DNA of 64,000 nucleotides from positions 62,001 through 126,000 of the forward strand of contig NZ_JAABOO010000002.1 of NCBI RefSeq assembly GCF_010671605.1. The letters are read 5' to 3'. Positions 46,632 through 54,717 of this stretch are shown here, piece after piece. The translations under genes were made by a program, and so were the position numbers. The DNA comes from Leptobacterium flavescens (lineage in GTDB: Bacteria; Bacteroidota; Bacteroidia; Flavobacteriales; Flavobacteriaceae). The notes below the pieces were generated by a model. That model worked only from the letters and a program-made list of their open reading frames with translations. It ran no database searches and was not told the origin of the DNA. Position 1 is the stretch's first letter; each line of letters begins with the position of its first letter.

Positions 46632-47824
46632 TTATTATTTATAGAGGAAGCGTCTTTTTCCCGGATGTATTCCAGTAAGTTGGAGGTGAGTATCTGTTCC
46701 AGTTCATCTTCCTGTCCTTTGCGTGTCTCTACGAAAAGCATTCCGAAGAAGGGATATTCTTCAATATCTATCTTCCGCAGGCATAACGGCCTTCTAAAAT
46801 CGCTTAGGAGGGAATCGTAATCAAAATAGAGGACGTTTTCACCCTTCACACCCGAATTATTACCCAGGGCCACTACACTGTATTTCCGTCCGTCACTGTC
46901 TTTCAGGATGCTGTTCCAGTCCGGTCTCTTTCCTCTTAAATAGTAGTCATAAGAGTTAAAGCCGTAGGCGTGATGTGCCAGGTCTGCCGAGGTACACAGG
47001 CCACCGAAGCGCAGCGGATTCCCTTCAATAGGAATAATATTGTCTTTTTCGTTAATGCGCACGTCCAGGTGAAGCGGAAAATTAGCCAAAGCGGTCTTTT
47101 GCCCCAGTATTCTCAGGAAAGCTTCTATACGGTCCTTAAGTCCGGCAATGATCTCTTTGGAAGTGGTGTATACCCTTTCGCCCCGGTCTTCGCCCGAAGG
47201 GAAAATATGCTGCAGGATATTCAGGATAACCGGCTCTCCGTCGGCATCAAAATAACAATCTATAGAGTATTCCTCGCCGTCAATAAACTCCTCTACCATA
47301 AAGTTACTGGTGTTCATCACCACATCGGGAAAGCTGCCTTTATAAGTATTGATCTCTTCCTTTACGGCCTTAACAGCCGCTGTCCATTGCCCGGCGGTAT
47401 GCACCTTGCGAACCCCCATACTCAGCGAACCCACTGCCGGTTTTAATACCAGCGGAAATTTAAGTTCTGTAGGCGATATACGCTCCAGGTCCTCAAAATC
47501 AATTCCGCGGAAATAATAGAAAGGGTAGATATCGCGTATCAGCTCCCGAAAACGGATCTTATTCTTAAACAAACGCACTTTGCGCAGCAGCTCCGTTCCC
47601 TTAAGGTGCTGTTGTATCCATTTTATGGTGTTCTCAGAATTGGTATACAGTAAAGGGCTGTCGCCGCTCTTTAGTTCCTTAATGGCATCGGCTTCGGATA
47701 CCCAGTTCAGTGAAATATCGTCTATCTGTTTCCAGGCCTCCTGGGTAGCAATAACCGGAAGATAGTGCTCTTTGATGGTGTCTTTTAAAAAATTTGAGAT
47801 ATTGGGTCTATCCAGCAATAACAT
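46628..47824 (-). CDS. ATP-grasp domain protein
   Basis: 398 aa. ATP-grasp fold of the carbamoyl-phosphate synthase/biotin carboxylase type: 'FPLVLKPAVGSLSMGVRKVH' (glycine-rich phosphate loop), 'FMVEEFIDGEEYSIDCYFDA', 'FPLHLDVRINEKDNIIPIEG' and 'NPLRFGGLCTSADLAHHAYG' with the metal-binding Glu/Asn. The C-terminal region is unusual for a biosynthetic enzyme and includes 'VVALGNNSGVKGENVLYFDY'. It probably ligates an amine or amino acid to a carboxylate. The substrate cannot be read from context: holA and the cyclase are its neighbours. Confidence 0.85.
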   Translation of the reverse strand: MLLLDRPNISNFLKDTIKEHYLPVIATQEAWKQIDDISLNWVSEADAIKELKSGDSPLLYTNSENTIKWIQQHLKGTELLRKVRLFKNKIRFRELIRDIYPFYYFRGIDFEDLERISPTELKFPLVLKPAVGSLSMGVRKVHTAGQWTAAVKAVKEEINTYKGSFPDVVMNTSNFMVEEFIDGEEYSIDCYFDADGEPVILNILQHIFPSGEDRGERVYTTSKEIIAGLKDRIEAFLRILGQKTALANFPLHLDVRINEKDNIIPIEGNPLRFGGLCTSADLAHHAYGFNSYDYYLRGKRPDWNSILKDSDGRKYSVVALGNNSGVKGENVLYFDYDSLLSDFRRPLCLRKIDIEEYPFFGMLFVETRKGQEDELEQILTSNLLEYIREKDASSINNN

Positions 47825-48053
47825 AAAATGAATACGGTTTTTTAAAAAGCACCGGGGGAGTGTACTTTATTCACAGCATGCAAAAAAAAACAATTTATGG
47901 CGAAAAAAATGTTACCAAAACTAAAATTTAACGTCATAAAATAAATTTTAACATAGCCATGTTTGTTAAAATCGGGGAACGGTGTTTTTTTCTCTTTAAA
48001 AGGAAGGAGTGGACGAAAAGAAAATCAGAAGTTGTCAGGTATTCCGAAAGCTA

Positions 48054-49160
48054 TCAGGAGCGTTTTTCTTCTATGCTGAAGAGTCTTACCTTAAGATCCT
48101 TCCCCCTTAATTCCTGCTCTCCCATATTGGTAACCGTATAGCGGTTTTCCGGAAGTTTTAATGGCGATAAGAGTTTTTCCGAAATAAGCAGGTCTGCATT
48201 GTAGGTATTGCACAGGCTCTGTATACGGGCGGTAGTGTTCAGCACATCTCCGGTAAAGAGGATCTCCTTTTTTACCTCGCCTATCTCGCCGGTGGTCACA
48301 TCGCCAAAATGATAGCCTGCCTTAAAATCGGGAACCACGCCAAAGTTCTTTTCAAACCAGGCGGCCCGTTTACGGAACTGCTTTTTAATATTAAAAAAAC
48401 AGCGAATACAATTCTGGTTACGAAGCCCATTCCTGAGGGTCCACGACAGGACGATCTCATCGCCCACATACTGGTACACCTCTCCGGAAGAACGCACCAC
48501 GGCATTGGTCATGGTGGCATAATAGGCCCGGAGGAGCTTAAAGTATTTTACATGCCCCAGGTGTTCGGCAATGGTGGTAGACGATTTCATATCCAGGAAC
48601 ATAAAAATACGGGTCTCTTCTATAGGGTTATGGTATTTACCGGTAATAAAGTTCTTAAGTACACCCTGCCCGAGGTTATCGCCCATTTCCAGGACAAAGA
48701 GGGAGACCAGGACGATGATCCCGATATAGATAGCGGTGCTCCAGAAGGCAAAATCTATAACAAAATAGGCCACATTCTTTTTAACACTGGGGTCGTTCAT
48801 GGGCAGCCCCAGGATAGCACTGTTTATGGCCAGCCCCAGAAATATAAGGAAGGTACAGATAAGAATGACATAAATAAAGGTCTTAAAAATAAGCTTTACG
48901 CCAAAGCGCTGCCTTCTGAACAGGCGGTTCAGAAAGAACACCTCTATACTGCCTATAAGCAGGCCGCCTATAAAACTTCCTATAACCACACGCGGAAAGG
49001 AAGCCCAGAAATCATAGGTGGTTCCTGTGGCGGGATATTCTGTAGAATCTGCCAGGAGGCCCTTTTCTATCAGTACAAATACGGCACCGAAAATAAGCCA
49101 GATAAGGGCTACCGGAAGTACCCTTCTGAAATTGCGTTTAAATTTGGGGGACAGCAGCAT
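48054..49160 (-). CDS. Membrane adenylate/guanylate cyclase (class III)
   Basis: 368 aa. Four hydrophobic segments (about 14-32, 50-75, 85-110 and 125-150) form a membrane domain, followed by a class III cyclase catalytic domain (about 185-360). Both metal aspartates are present ('FMFLDMKSSTTIAEHLG' and 'YQYVGDEIVLSW'), as are the transition-state Asn and Arg in 'GDVLNTTARIQSL'. 'KEILFTGD' is the purine-specifying region. No regulatory sensor domain is obvious. It follows the DoxX gene by 5 bases in one operon. cAMP signalling is unusual in this phylum, so a ligand link to the membrane segment is plausible but unproved. Confidence 0.92.
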   Translation of the reverse strand: MLLSPKFKRNFRRVLPVALIWLIFGAVFVLIEKGLLADSTEYPATGTTYDFWASFPRVVIGSFIGGLLIGSIEVFFLNRLFRRQRFGVKLIFKTFIYVILICTFLIFLGLAINSAILGLPMNDPSVKKNVAYFVIDFAFWSTAIYIGIIVLVSLFVLEMGDNLGQGVLKNFITGKYHNPIEETRIFMFLDMKSSTTIAEHLGHVKYFKLLRAYYATMTNAVVRSSGEVYQYVGDEIVLSWTLRNGLRNQNCIRCFFNIKKQFRKRAAWFEKNFGVVPDFKAGYHFGDVTTGEIGEVKKEILFTGDVLNTTARIQSLCNTYNADLLISEKLLSPLKLPENRYTVTNMGEQELRGKDLKVRLFSIEEKRS

Positions 49161-49165
49161 GCAGA

Positions 49166-49561
49166 TCAGGCCTTTTTACCTCTCATAGCATCCAGACTCC
49201 ATTTACCGGCCCCTAAAAGTGCCATGGTAATGAAGGCAAACAGGTATACCATTGCAAATTCCTTTTTACGAAAAGGATCGTCTGCATGAACAATTAATGT
49301 TGCTACCAGCATAACAATAGCCGGGGGGATGGCTGCCCAGCGAACCTTAAAGCCAATAATAAGGAGGATAGGACAAACCACCTCGCCAATAACCGCAAGG
49401 ATCAGGGAGAAGGTAGCGCCAATGCTTAGAGGGTCGGGAAAGTTGATCTCTCCGCCGGAAAATAATAATTGTGCTTTTGGAATACCGTGGGTAAGTAATA
49501 AGACGGCAAAACTAATACGCAGAATGGCCAGGCCCAGGTTTATACGATTGGAGTTATTCAT
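49166..49561 (-). CDS. DoxX family membrane protein
   Basis: 131 aa with four hydrophobic segments: 'LGLAILRISFAVLLLTHGIP', 'GATFSLILAVIGEVVCPILL', 'AAIPPAIVMLVATLIVHA' and 'MVYLFAFITMALLGAGKWSL'. The 'LTHGIPKAQLLF' after helix 1 and 'DDPFRKKE' loop are DoxX/SURF4-like. Proteins of this family are small inner-membrane proteins with oxidative-stress links in some bacteria; here the role is unknown. It is the first gene of the operon with the cyclase, and its 5' side borders the accessory island. Confidence 0.9.
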   Translation of the reverse strand: MNNSNRINLGLAILRISFAVLLLTHGIPKAQLLFSGGEINFPDPLSIGATFSLILAVIGEVVCPILLIIGFKVRWAAIPPAIVMLVATLIVHADDPFRKKEFAMVYLFAFITMALLGAGKWSLDAMRGKKA

Positions 49562-49839
49562 AATTTACGGGAGTTTGGTTAATGCCTAAAAATAAGAAAT
49601 AGTTTTTATTTGGCCCTTACTTCAAGCCGCTCTTTATAGGTAGATTTTATGAAAACTTTCTGTGTTTTTATGAATAAAAAATACGCTAGTAACTATCTAA
49701 CTTTCTTAAAACTAAATAATTAAGCGTGTATTTTATGAAATTAATTCTTATTTGATGAAACATTGTCTGAAAGGAGTTTTATAGATATTAATTTTAAATC
49801 TCTGGATGAATAAGAGTAAAACATATTTTATGATTTAAG

Positions 49840-50049
49840 ATGGTTGTCGTAACTATAATAGCATGGATATTTTTTCTAATAACGGCAATCGTTGTATTCT
49901 TTTTAATATGGTCGGTAATTGAAGCAGTTTTAAAATGGATCGAATCAGAAATGAAAGATGGCCCGATAATAAAAAGGATAATGTTTATACTATATGTGAT
50001 AACATGCTTAATAGGAGGTCTAATGTTATTTTATATCAAAAAGGAATGA
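49840..50049 (+). CDS. Small two-TM membrane protein, orphan
   Basis: 69 aa. Two hydrophobic segments (about 1-28, 'IIAWIFFLITAIVVFFLIWS'; and 46-66, 'IMFILYVITCLIGGLMLFYI') joined by a charged loop. No recognisable family. It is AT-rich like the rest of the island and is followed by a stem-loop terminator overlapping its stop codon, which supports a real unit. Confidence 0.55.
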   Translation: MVVVTIIAWIFFLITAIVVFFLIWSVIEAVLKWIESEMKDGPIIKRIMFILYVITCLIGGLMLFYIKKE

Positions 50050-50080
50050 CCTCCGTGTAGTCACTCCTTCGCTTTTTTGT
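50041..50080 (+). terminator. Terminator of the small membrane protein gene
   Basis: AAGGAATGAC and GTCACTCCTT pair with one wobble around a 9-base loop, followed by CGCTTTTTT. Confidence 0.75.
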
Positions 50081-50199
50081 GCCCAGGAGAAATTAGACAG
50101 CCAATATGTTCTACGAGTACACTAATAAGTTACAGGCTATTAAACGGTATTCACATTATGCTAGACGTAATAAAGGAAATCCTCGCAAATAAAAAGTTT

Positions 50200-50655
50200 A
50201 TGAATAAATTAATTTTAGTTTCCTGCTTATTATTTCTGAATCAGATATTAAATGCTCAACAAGTCCTTTGGACAACAGCAACGGATATCGACTTCGAAAG
50301 CACTTCTATTGAATATGTGTCAATCGAAAAGGCTACTCGTAAAATATTGGACCTTTATGACTTTTATGAACTTTACTATGACGAGACGGGATACAGCAAA
50401 AGAGATTTTTTTAAAATGTTAGATAGATATGATGAAGATTCTGAAAGCTGGGAGAACATAAATGAGATTAAGGAGTTAACTGTTTTTGCACTTAAAAACA
50501 ATCTTGGGCAAAGCTCAATAGTTTTAGTTGTTATAATTAGTTCAAGAGGTATCGATGCTTTAATGTTTACAAATAATTATGAACCAGATGCTATCTTTAC
50601 GACACCTTACGACAAACCAAAATTTGAAAAATGGCTTAATTCATTATTAAAATAA
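50200..50655 (+). CDS. Secreted protein of unknown function, orphan
   Basis: 151 aa from 'MNKLILVSCLLFLNQILNAQ', which is a clean signal peptide (about 1-20). An earlier in-frame ATG (50077) would place unlike sequence before it. The mature part has aromatic/acidic-rich sequence: 'FYELYYDETGYSKRDFFKML', 'DRYDEDSESWENINEIKE' and 'SSIVLVVIISSRGIDALMF'. No family recognised. The gene is followed by the first copy of a duplicated terminator/leader module. Confidence 0.65.
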   Translation: MNKLILVSCLLFLNQILNAQQVLWTTATDIDFESTSIEYVSIEKATRKILDLYDFYELYYDETGYSKRDFFKMLDRYDEDSESWENINEIKELTVFALKNNLGQSSIVLVVIISSRGIDALMFTNNYEPDAIFTTPYDKPKFEKWLNSLLK

Positions 50656-50723
50656 ACCCGGAAGTAACTAACTATTTTTCCAGGCAACCACAGGTGGTTT
50701 TTGGTTGAGTCAACTCGAAAGGA

Positions 50724-50833
50724 AGCCCGTATTTATTTTAGAATGCGGGCTTTTTATTTTTACAGGTGAGAAGAAGAATGAAAAGGATTAAAAAATGTAT
50801 ATAGAATTGAAGGTTTCCCGTAAAGAATACTTT
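50724..50833. repeat. Duplicated intergenic module, copy A
   Basis: Contains a terminator hairpin (AGCCCG ... CGGGCT, then TTTTT) plus about 85 bases of leader-like sequence ending near GAATACTTT, upstream of the gene at 50875. The same arrangement, about two thirds identical by eye, recurs at 51131-51239. Confidence 0.6.
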
Positions 50834-50874
50834 CCATAATCTCTTTCCTTTGTGTCACATCTAAAAAAGTAAAA

Positions 50875-51120
50875 ATGAAATTAACCTTACACGAAGCCAT
50901 AGCTGTGGTTCTTTTAAACAAAGAAAATTATACGGCATCCCAGGAAGAAATAGCTCGGGAAATTAATGAGAGAAGATTGTATATACGGAAGGACGGAGAA
51001 CCTGTTCCGGGTTATCAAATCATGCAACGTACTGAATTAGCTAATGGGAATTATCATCATTTATTTGATTATCAATCAAAAGATAGAATTACTCTTAGGT
51101 TAAGACCGAAAGGAAGTTAA
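50875..51120 (+). CDS. Small winged-helix protein (HARE-HTH-like)
   Basis: 81 aa. 'LTLHEAIAVVLLNKENYTAS' followed by 'QEEIAREINERRLYIRKDGE' has the helical layout of the HARE-HTH/HB1-ASXL winged-helix domain, in which a short repeat ('LYIRKDGEPVPGYQIMQRT') forms the wing. Such domains sit in restriction and chromatin proteins in other bacteria. Alone, it could be a small DNA-binding regulator. No family is certain. It lies between two copies of the duplicated intergenic module. Confidence 0.55.
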   Translation: MKLTLHEAIAVVLLNKENYTASQEEIAREINERRLYIRKDGEPVPGYQIMQRTELANGNYHHLFDYQSKDRITLRLRPKGS

Positions 51121-51130
51121 CACTTTATAA

Positions 51131-51239
51131 AACTCGTATTCAATTTAGGATACGGGCTTTTTCTTTTACGGGTAGTAAGGGAGTGGAAAAACGGTTAAAA
51201 ACTTTATATGGAATTGTGGGTTTTCCTCAAAAAATACTT
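51131..51239. repeat. Duplicated intergenic module, copy B
   Basis: CTCGTAT ... ATACGGG stem followed by CTTTTTCTTTT, then a leader like that of copy A ending near AAAATACTTA. It lies downstream of the HARE-HTH-like gene and upstream of the gene at 51292. Confidence 0.6.
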
Positions 51240-51291
51240 ATTGCATTTAGTTATATTTAACCTATATAGAATTTACTAATTTATAAACAAA

Positions 51292-51636
51292 ATGTTAGGA
51301 GTTAAAGATTTTATAGGTACATGGGAAACAAAAGAATTTCATGGATGCGTAGGTAACGACCATGGGATAATTGTTTTTCATGTAAGTGGCAAGGGAATGG
51401 CTACTTTATGGAAGAAGGAGCTACCAAATACAACTACTTTTTCAGAAGGAAAATTAGAAATAGTTGATAAGGGAGGCGGTAGTTTTAGTATTATTATTGA
51501 TGGGCATGCAATAAGGAGTGATTTTTTGATGCTTGAGGCAAATTTCTATGATCCATTATCTACTCCTTCATTTATTTCAGAGATTCCGGATAATGGAAAA
51601 AGATATTTTGAAAAACTAGTAAAGAAAGAAAAGTAA
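51292..51636 (+). CDS. Protein of unknown function, orphan
   Basis: 114 aa. Beta-rich sequence with 'DFIGTWETKEFHGCVGND' and 'HGIIVFHVSGKGMATLWKKE', followed by 'KGGGSFSIIIDGHAIRSDFL'. No signal peptide. The GTWE start recalls lipocalin-like folds in which a Trp opens the first strand, but I cannot name a family. It is the last gene before the SMEK-pAgo operon. Confidence 0.55.
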   Translation: MLGVKDFIGTWETKEFHGCVGNDHGIIVFHVSGKGMATLWKKELPNTTTFSEGKLEIVDKGGGSFSIIIDGHAIRSDFLMLEANFYDPLSTPSFISEIPDNGKRYFEKLVKKEK

Positions 51637-51783
51637 AAGTAGAGAATTACTTTTAATACTTAAATATTTTTAGCTTCTCATTCGAATAATGAAAACAAAA
51701 AATTATTGACTTTCTACAGAGCATTCATTCCTCGAACTAATAAACGATCTAAAAATTAGTAATTGATCACTAGGCTATAGAAA

Positions 51784-53160
51784 ATGAATAAAAAACGTAT
51801 AATTGATAGAATAATTGAATTGTACACACACTTCAGAGTTGAAGTAGAAACGTATAATAAAGCTAATCTGTTTGATATTAATATATATTCGGAAACAGTT
51901 TTAATACCTCTTCTAAATGCTATTTATGGGCTAAATTTGAAGGATGCAAATTTTGAAGAGAAGAATTTTTCAGCAGTAGATTTAATTGATAAAGAAAATA
52001 GGGTTGCAATACAAGTAACCTCAACGGCCTCAGGAGAAAAAATTAAGCATACACTTAAAACATACCTCAAGGATAGACGTTACGAGGATTTTGATAATGT
52101 TCTTATATATATACTCACTGCAAAGCAAAAGAAATATAGTGATAAAACATTTAAAAATATAATTGATGGAAAATTTGAATTTGAATCTTCCAAAAATATT
52201 ATAGACAGTTCAGATGTTATAAACGAAATAAAATCCTGGATATCCATCCCAAGAGCTATTGATTTTAAGGATTTATTGGAAGAACAGTTTTCTTCAGACG
52301 CACAGGAAGGAAGGAAATATTATTTAGAAAATAAAGACACTTTAGACTCTCAAATTATTTACCCAAATATTTTAAAAATTATTTTACCCAAGAACATTTA
52401 TGTAGGTAAATTAAATATAAATAGAGAAGAAATTGTTAAACGCTCCTGGGAAACTGATTTTAAACTCAAATTTACTGCAAGCTTAAGAAAGATAATAAAA
52501 AGTCATATGCACTACTTGGGAATAGAGCCATCTGTAGATTGGCATGAGTTTGAAAATAACCTAATAACATTTAAAAATTTAAATGATGTTTCAGAACCGT
52601 TGAGTAAACTTGTCGAATTAGGTTCAGTTGAAGTTTTTACAGTAAAGGAGTTTTTTGATAGTGGGGAAAACTATAAAACTGCTTTTGCAAGATTAGTTAA
52701 TCTTTCATTTACTGAGCTTCTCAAATTAAAAAATATTGCTTGGCTTCCAAAGGATAAAATTTATCGTTTTAGTTCATCAGTAACAAGGAAAATTACATGG
52801 AAAAATAAAAAGACAGCCACTAGAACAGTTGTAAAAGAGCTTTGGAATAAAGAAAAGAACAGAATACTTGCTTTCCAGCATCAAGCATTTGCTCTAAATG
52901 TTTTTTACATTGATGGTACTTGGTTTTTATCAGTAAAACCAACATATAGTATTACCTATGATGGAAAAAGAACTCATGGAAAGGCAGGTAAATTTATTGA
53001 TAGTCAAAAAAGATTAGATAAAAATCAAACTGTCTATAATCATTTCAAATTCATAACATATTGTTTAAGAAATAAAATAAAAGAAGATGAAAAAGATTAT
53101 CCTTACATAAATGTTGATAAAGCTATAAAGTTGAATTTAACGTTTAAGAAGAATTTTTAA
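51784..53160 (+). CDS. SMEK nuclease-like domain fused to an APAZ-like domain (short-pAgo partner)
   Basis: 458 aa. Residues 1-155 match the SMEK domain: 'LLNAIYGLNLKD', 'AVDLIDKENRVAIQVTSTA' and 'GEKIKHTLKTYLKD'. E37, D66 and the Q77-V-T core suggest a PD-(D/E)xK-type fold with Q in place of E; no catalytic lysine is obvious. Residues about 170-458 fit APAZ, the pAgo-associated domain replacing N-PAZ: 'PNILKIILPKNIYVGKLNIN' (194-213), 'FQHQAFALNVFYIDGTWFLS' (364-383) and 'VKPTYSITYDGKRTHGKAG' (384-402). APAZ fusion partners in known short-pAgo systems are TIR, SIR2, Mrr, DUF4365 (DREN) and others. The stop is one base before the Argonaute ATG, so the two are co-translated. No signal peptide; cytoplasmic. 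SMEK assignment is from memory of the family pattern. Confidence 0.82.
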   Translation: MNKKRIIDRIIELYTHFRVEVETYNKANLFDINIYSETVLIPLLNAIYGLNLKDANFEEKNFSAVDLIDKENRVAIQVTSTASGEKIKHTLKTYLKDRRYEDFDNVLIYILTAKQKKYSDKTFKNIIDGKFEFESSKNIIDSSDVINEIKSWISIPRAIDFKDLLEEQFSSDAQEGRKYYLENKDTLDSQIIYPNILKIILPKNIYVGKLNINREEIVKRSWETDFKLKFTASLRKIIKSHMHYLGIEPSVDWHEFENNLITFKNLNDVSEPLSKLVELGSVEVFTVKEFFDSGENYKTAFARLVNLSFTELLKLKNIAWLPKDKIYRFSSSVTRKITWKNKKTATRTVVKELWNKEKNRILAFQHQAFALNVFYIDGTWFLSVKPTYSITYDGKRTHGKAGKFIDSQKRLDKNQTVYNHFKFITYCLRNKIKEDEKDYPYINVDKAIKLNLTFKKNF

Positions 53161-53161
53161 A

Positions 53162-54595
53162 ATGAATATACGATTAATAGAAGAACCGGTTTTACAATTT
53201 GGAAATGGAGAACATATTGATCCAAGGCAAGGGATTCTTTTGCATGGTACTTCAGATCTAAGTGAAGTAAGACCTGAAAGAATAGTAACTGGTTTTATTG
53301 GAAAAAGTGAAAGTATAGGCAAAATAATAACTTGGTTAAACAGATATCAAACGAAAGTAGTAGGTCCAAAAAAGAAATTGGAGTTGAAAAATTTATTTCC
53401 CTCTTTTCCAGGGTTTAATCCTAAATTGGCTTTCAAATGTGAAATAAAATATGATGAATCTTATATCAGAAAAATAAATAATTCAACATTTGAAGAAATA
53501 ATGAAAACAGCCGTTAGTATTGAGGATTTGATTGAAAAGGCTGTAGATTTATACATTGCGGAAATCAAATATTTATCTAAAAATAAAAAACCTGATGTTA
53601 TCTTATGTGTGCTTGATGAAAAGTTCACTAAAATAATTTATGGTAATGAAGAATTTATTAGGAAAACGGAAAATGATGACGATGAAGAAAAGTCAGATGA
53701 CCTAATTGATGATATTGAGACAAATTTTCGCAGATTGTTGAAGGCACGATCTATGGAGTATAATATACCTATTCAAATCGTTAGAGATAGAATAGTAAAA
53801 CCTTCAGGTGAAATGCAAGATGAAGCTACTATTGGATGGAATTTTTATACAGCACTGTACTATAAAGCGGCTGGAGTACCATGGTCTGTTAAAAAAAACA
53901 CGGAATTTTTAACATGTTTTGCAGGGATTAGTTTTTATAGAAGTAGAGATAGAAAAACAATTCAGACAAGTGTAACACAAATTTTTAATGAAAATGGGAA
54001 AGGAGTAATATTAAGAGGATCTCCTATTGAGCAAAATAAGAATGATAAAGAACCTCATTTGAGTGAAGAGCAAGCATATGAATTAATGATTAAATCTCTA
54101 AAAGAATATTATGAGGCTATGAAAATCTTTCCACAACGCTTAGTTATTCACAAAAGTTCAAATTATTCAGATGGAGAAATTGATGGTTTAACAAGGGCAA
54201 CGAAAGAAATGAACATTAATTCATTAGATTTAGTTACCATAATGCCTACCAACTTGAGACTTTACAATGAAGGTCTTTATCCTCCAAAAAGAGGAACAAT
54301 GTTTTCATTAAATGAATCAACACATTTACTATACACTAGAGGATTCGTTGATTACTATGGGACCTACCCTGGAAGGTATATACCAAACCCAATTGAAGTT
54401 AGACTTTTTACTTTTGATGAATCCCCAGAGCAAATTTGTAAAGAAATTTTAGCTCTTACCAAAATGAATTGGAACAATACACAATTTGATAGGCGTTACC
54501 CAATAACAATAGATTGTAGTAGAAAAGTTGGAGAGATATTAAAATATATCAAAGATGAACAAAAACCTCAAATTAAATATAGTTTTTATATGTAA
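53162..54595 (+). CDS. Short prokaryotic Argonaute (MID-PIWI), catalytically inactive
   Basis: 477 aa, length of short pAgos (no PAZ). N-terminal 'EEPVLQFGNGEHIDPRQGI' (7-25) is the characteristic opening. MID-PIWI: 'ATIGWNFYTALYYKAAGVPW' (222-241), 'CFAGISFYRSRDRKTI' (252-267), 'VTQIFNENGKGVILRGSPIE' (271-290), 'PQRLVIHKSS' (324-333), then 'HLLYTRGFVDYYGTYPGRYI' (388-407). The PIWI D-E-D-X residues are absent: the first Asp position is Ser257 and the later RDG-type position is HKSS (330-333). The partner therefore supplies the nuclease. Short pAgos load guide RNA and signal to the APAZ protein upon DNA target recognition. Codon use is AT-rich. Confidence 0.93.
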   Translation: MNIRLIEEPVLQFGNGEHIDPRQGILLHGTSDLSEVRPERIVTGFIGKSESIGKIITWLNRYQTKVVGPKKKLELKNLFPSFPGFNPKLAFKCEIKYDESYIRKINNSTFEEIMKTAVSIEDLIEKAVDLYIAEIKYLSKNKKPDVILCVLDEKFTKIIYGNEEFIRKTENDDDEEKSDDLIDDIETNFRRLLKARSMEYNIPIQIVRDRIVKPSGEMQDEATIGWNFYTALYYKAAGVPWSVKKNTEFLTCFAGISFYRSRDRKTIQTSVTQIFNENGKGVILRGSPIEQNKNDKEPHLSEEQAYELMIKSLKEYYEAMKIFPQRLVIHKSSNYSDGEIDGLTRATKEMNINSLDLVTIMPTNLRLYNEGLYPPKRGTMFSLNESTHLLYTRGFVDYYGTYPGRYIPNPIEVRLFTFDESPEQICKEILALTKMNWNNTQFDRRYPITIDCSRKVGEILKYIKDEQKPQIKYSFYM

Positions 54596-54717
54596 ATTTC
54601 GGATTTAGAGTTCTAAAAGGTCATCAAGTAATGAAGAATTATTTAGACCTTATTATAAACTTGGATGTATAAAATAATTAAAACCAAAAAGATAAAGAAA
54701 ATTATACTCAAATACCT

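Noticed and set aside
49640-49800. Possible 24-codon frame upstream of the small membrane protein
   Set aside because: Too short, no family or ribosome-site support, AT-rich by chance.
50724-51239. Integron attC-type cassette sites
   Set aside because: No integrase, no GTTRRRY/RYYYAAC core pair, and the similarity is in a terminator and leader rather than attC arms.
53162-54595. Catalytically active long Argonaute
   Set aside because: No PAZ or N domain; the protein is 477 aa and lacks PIWI Asp residues at the two readable catalytic positions (Ser257, HKSS at 330-333).
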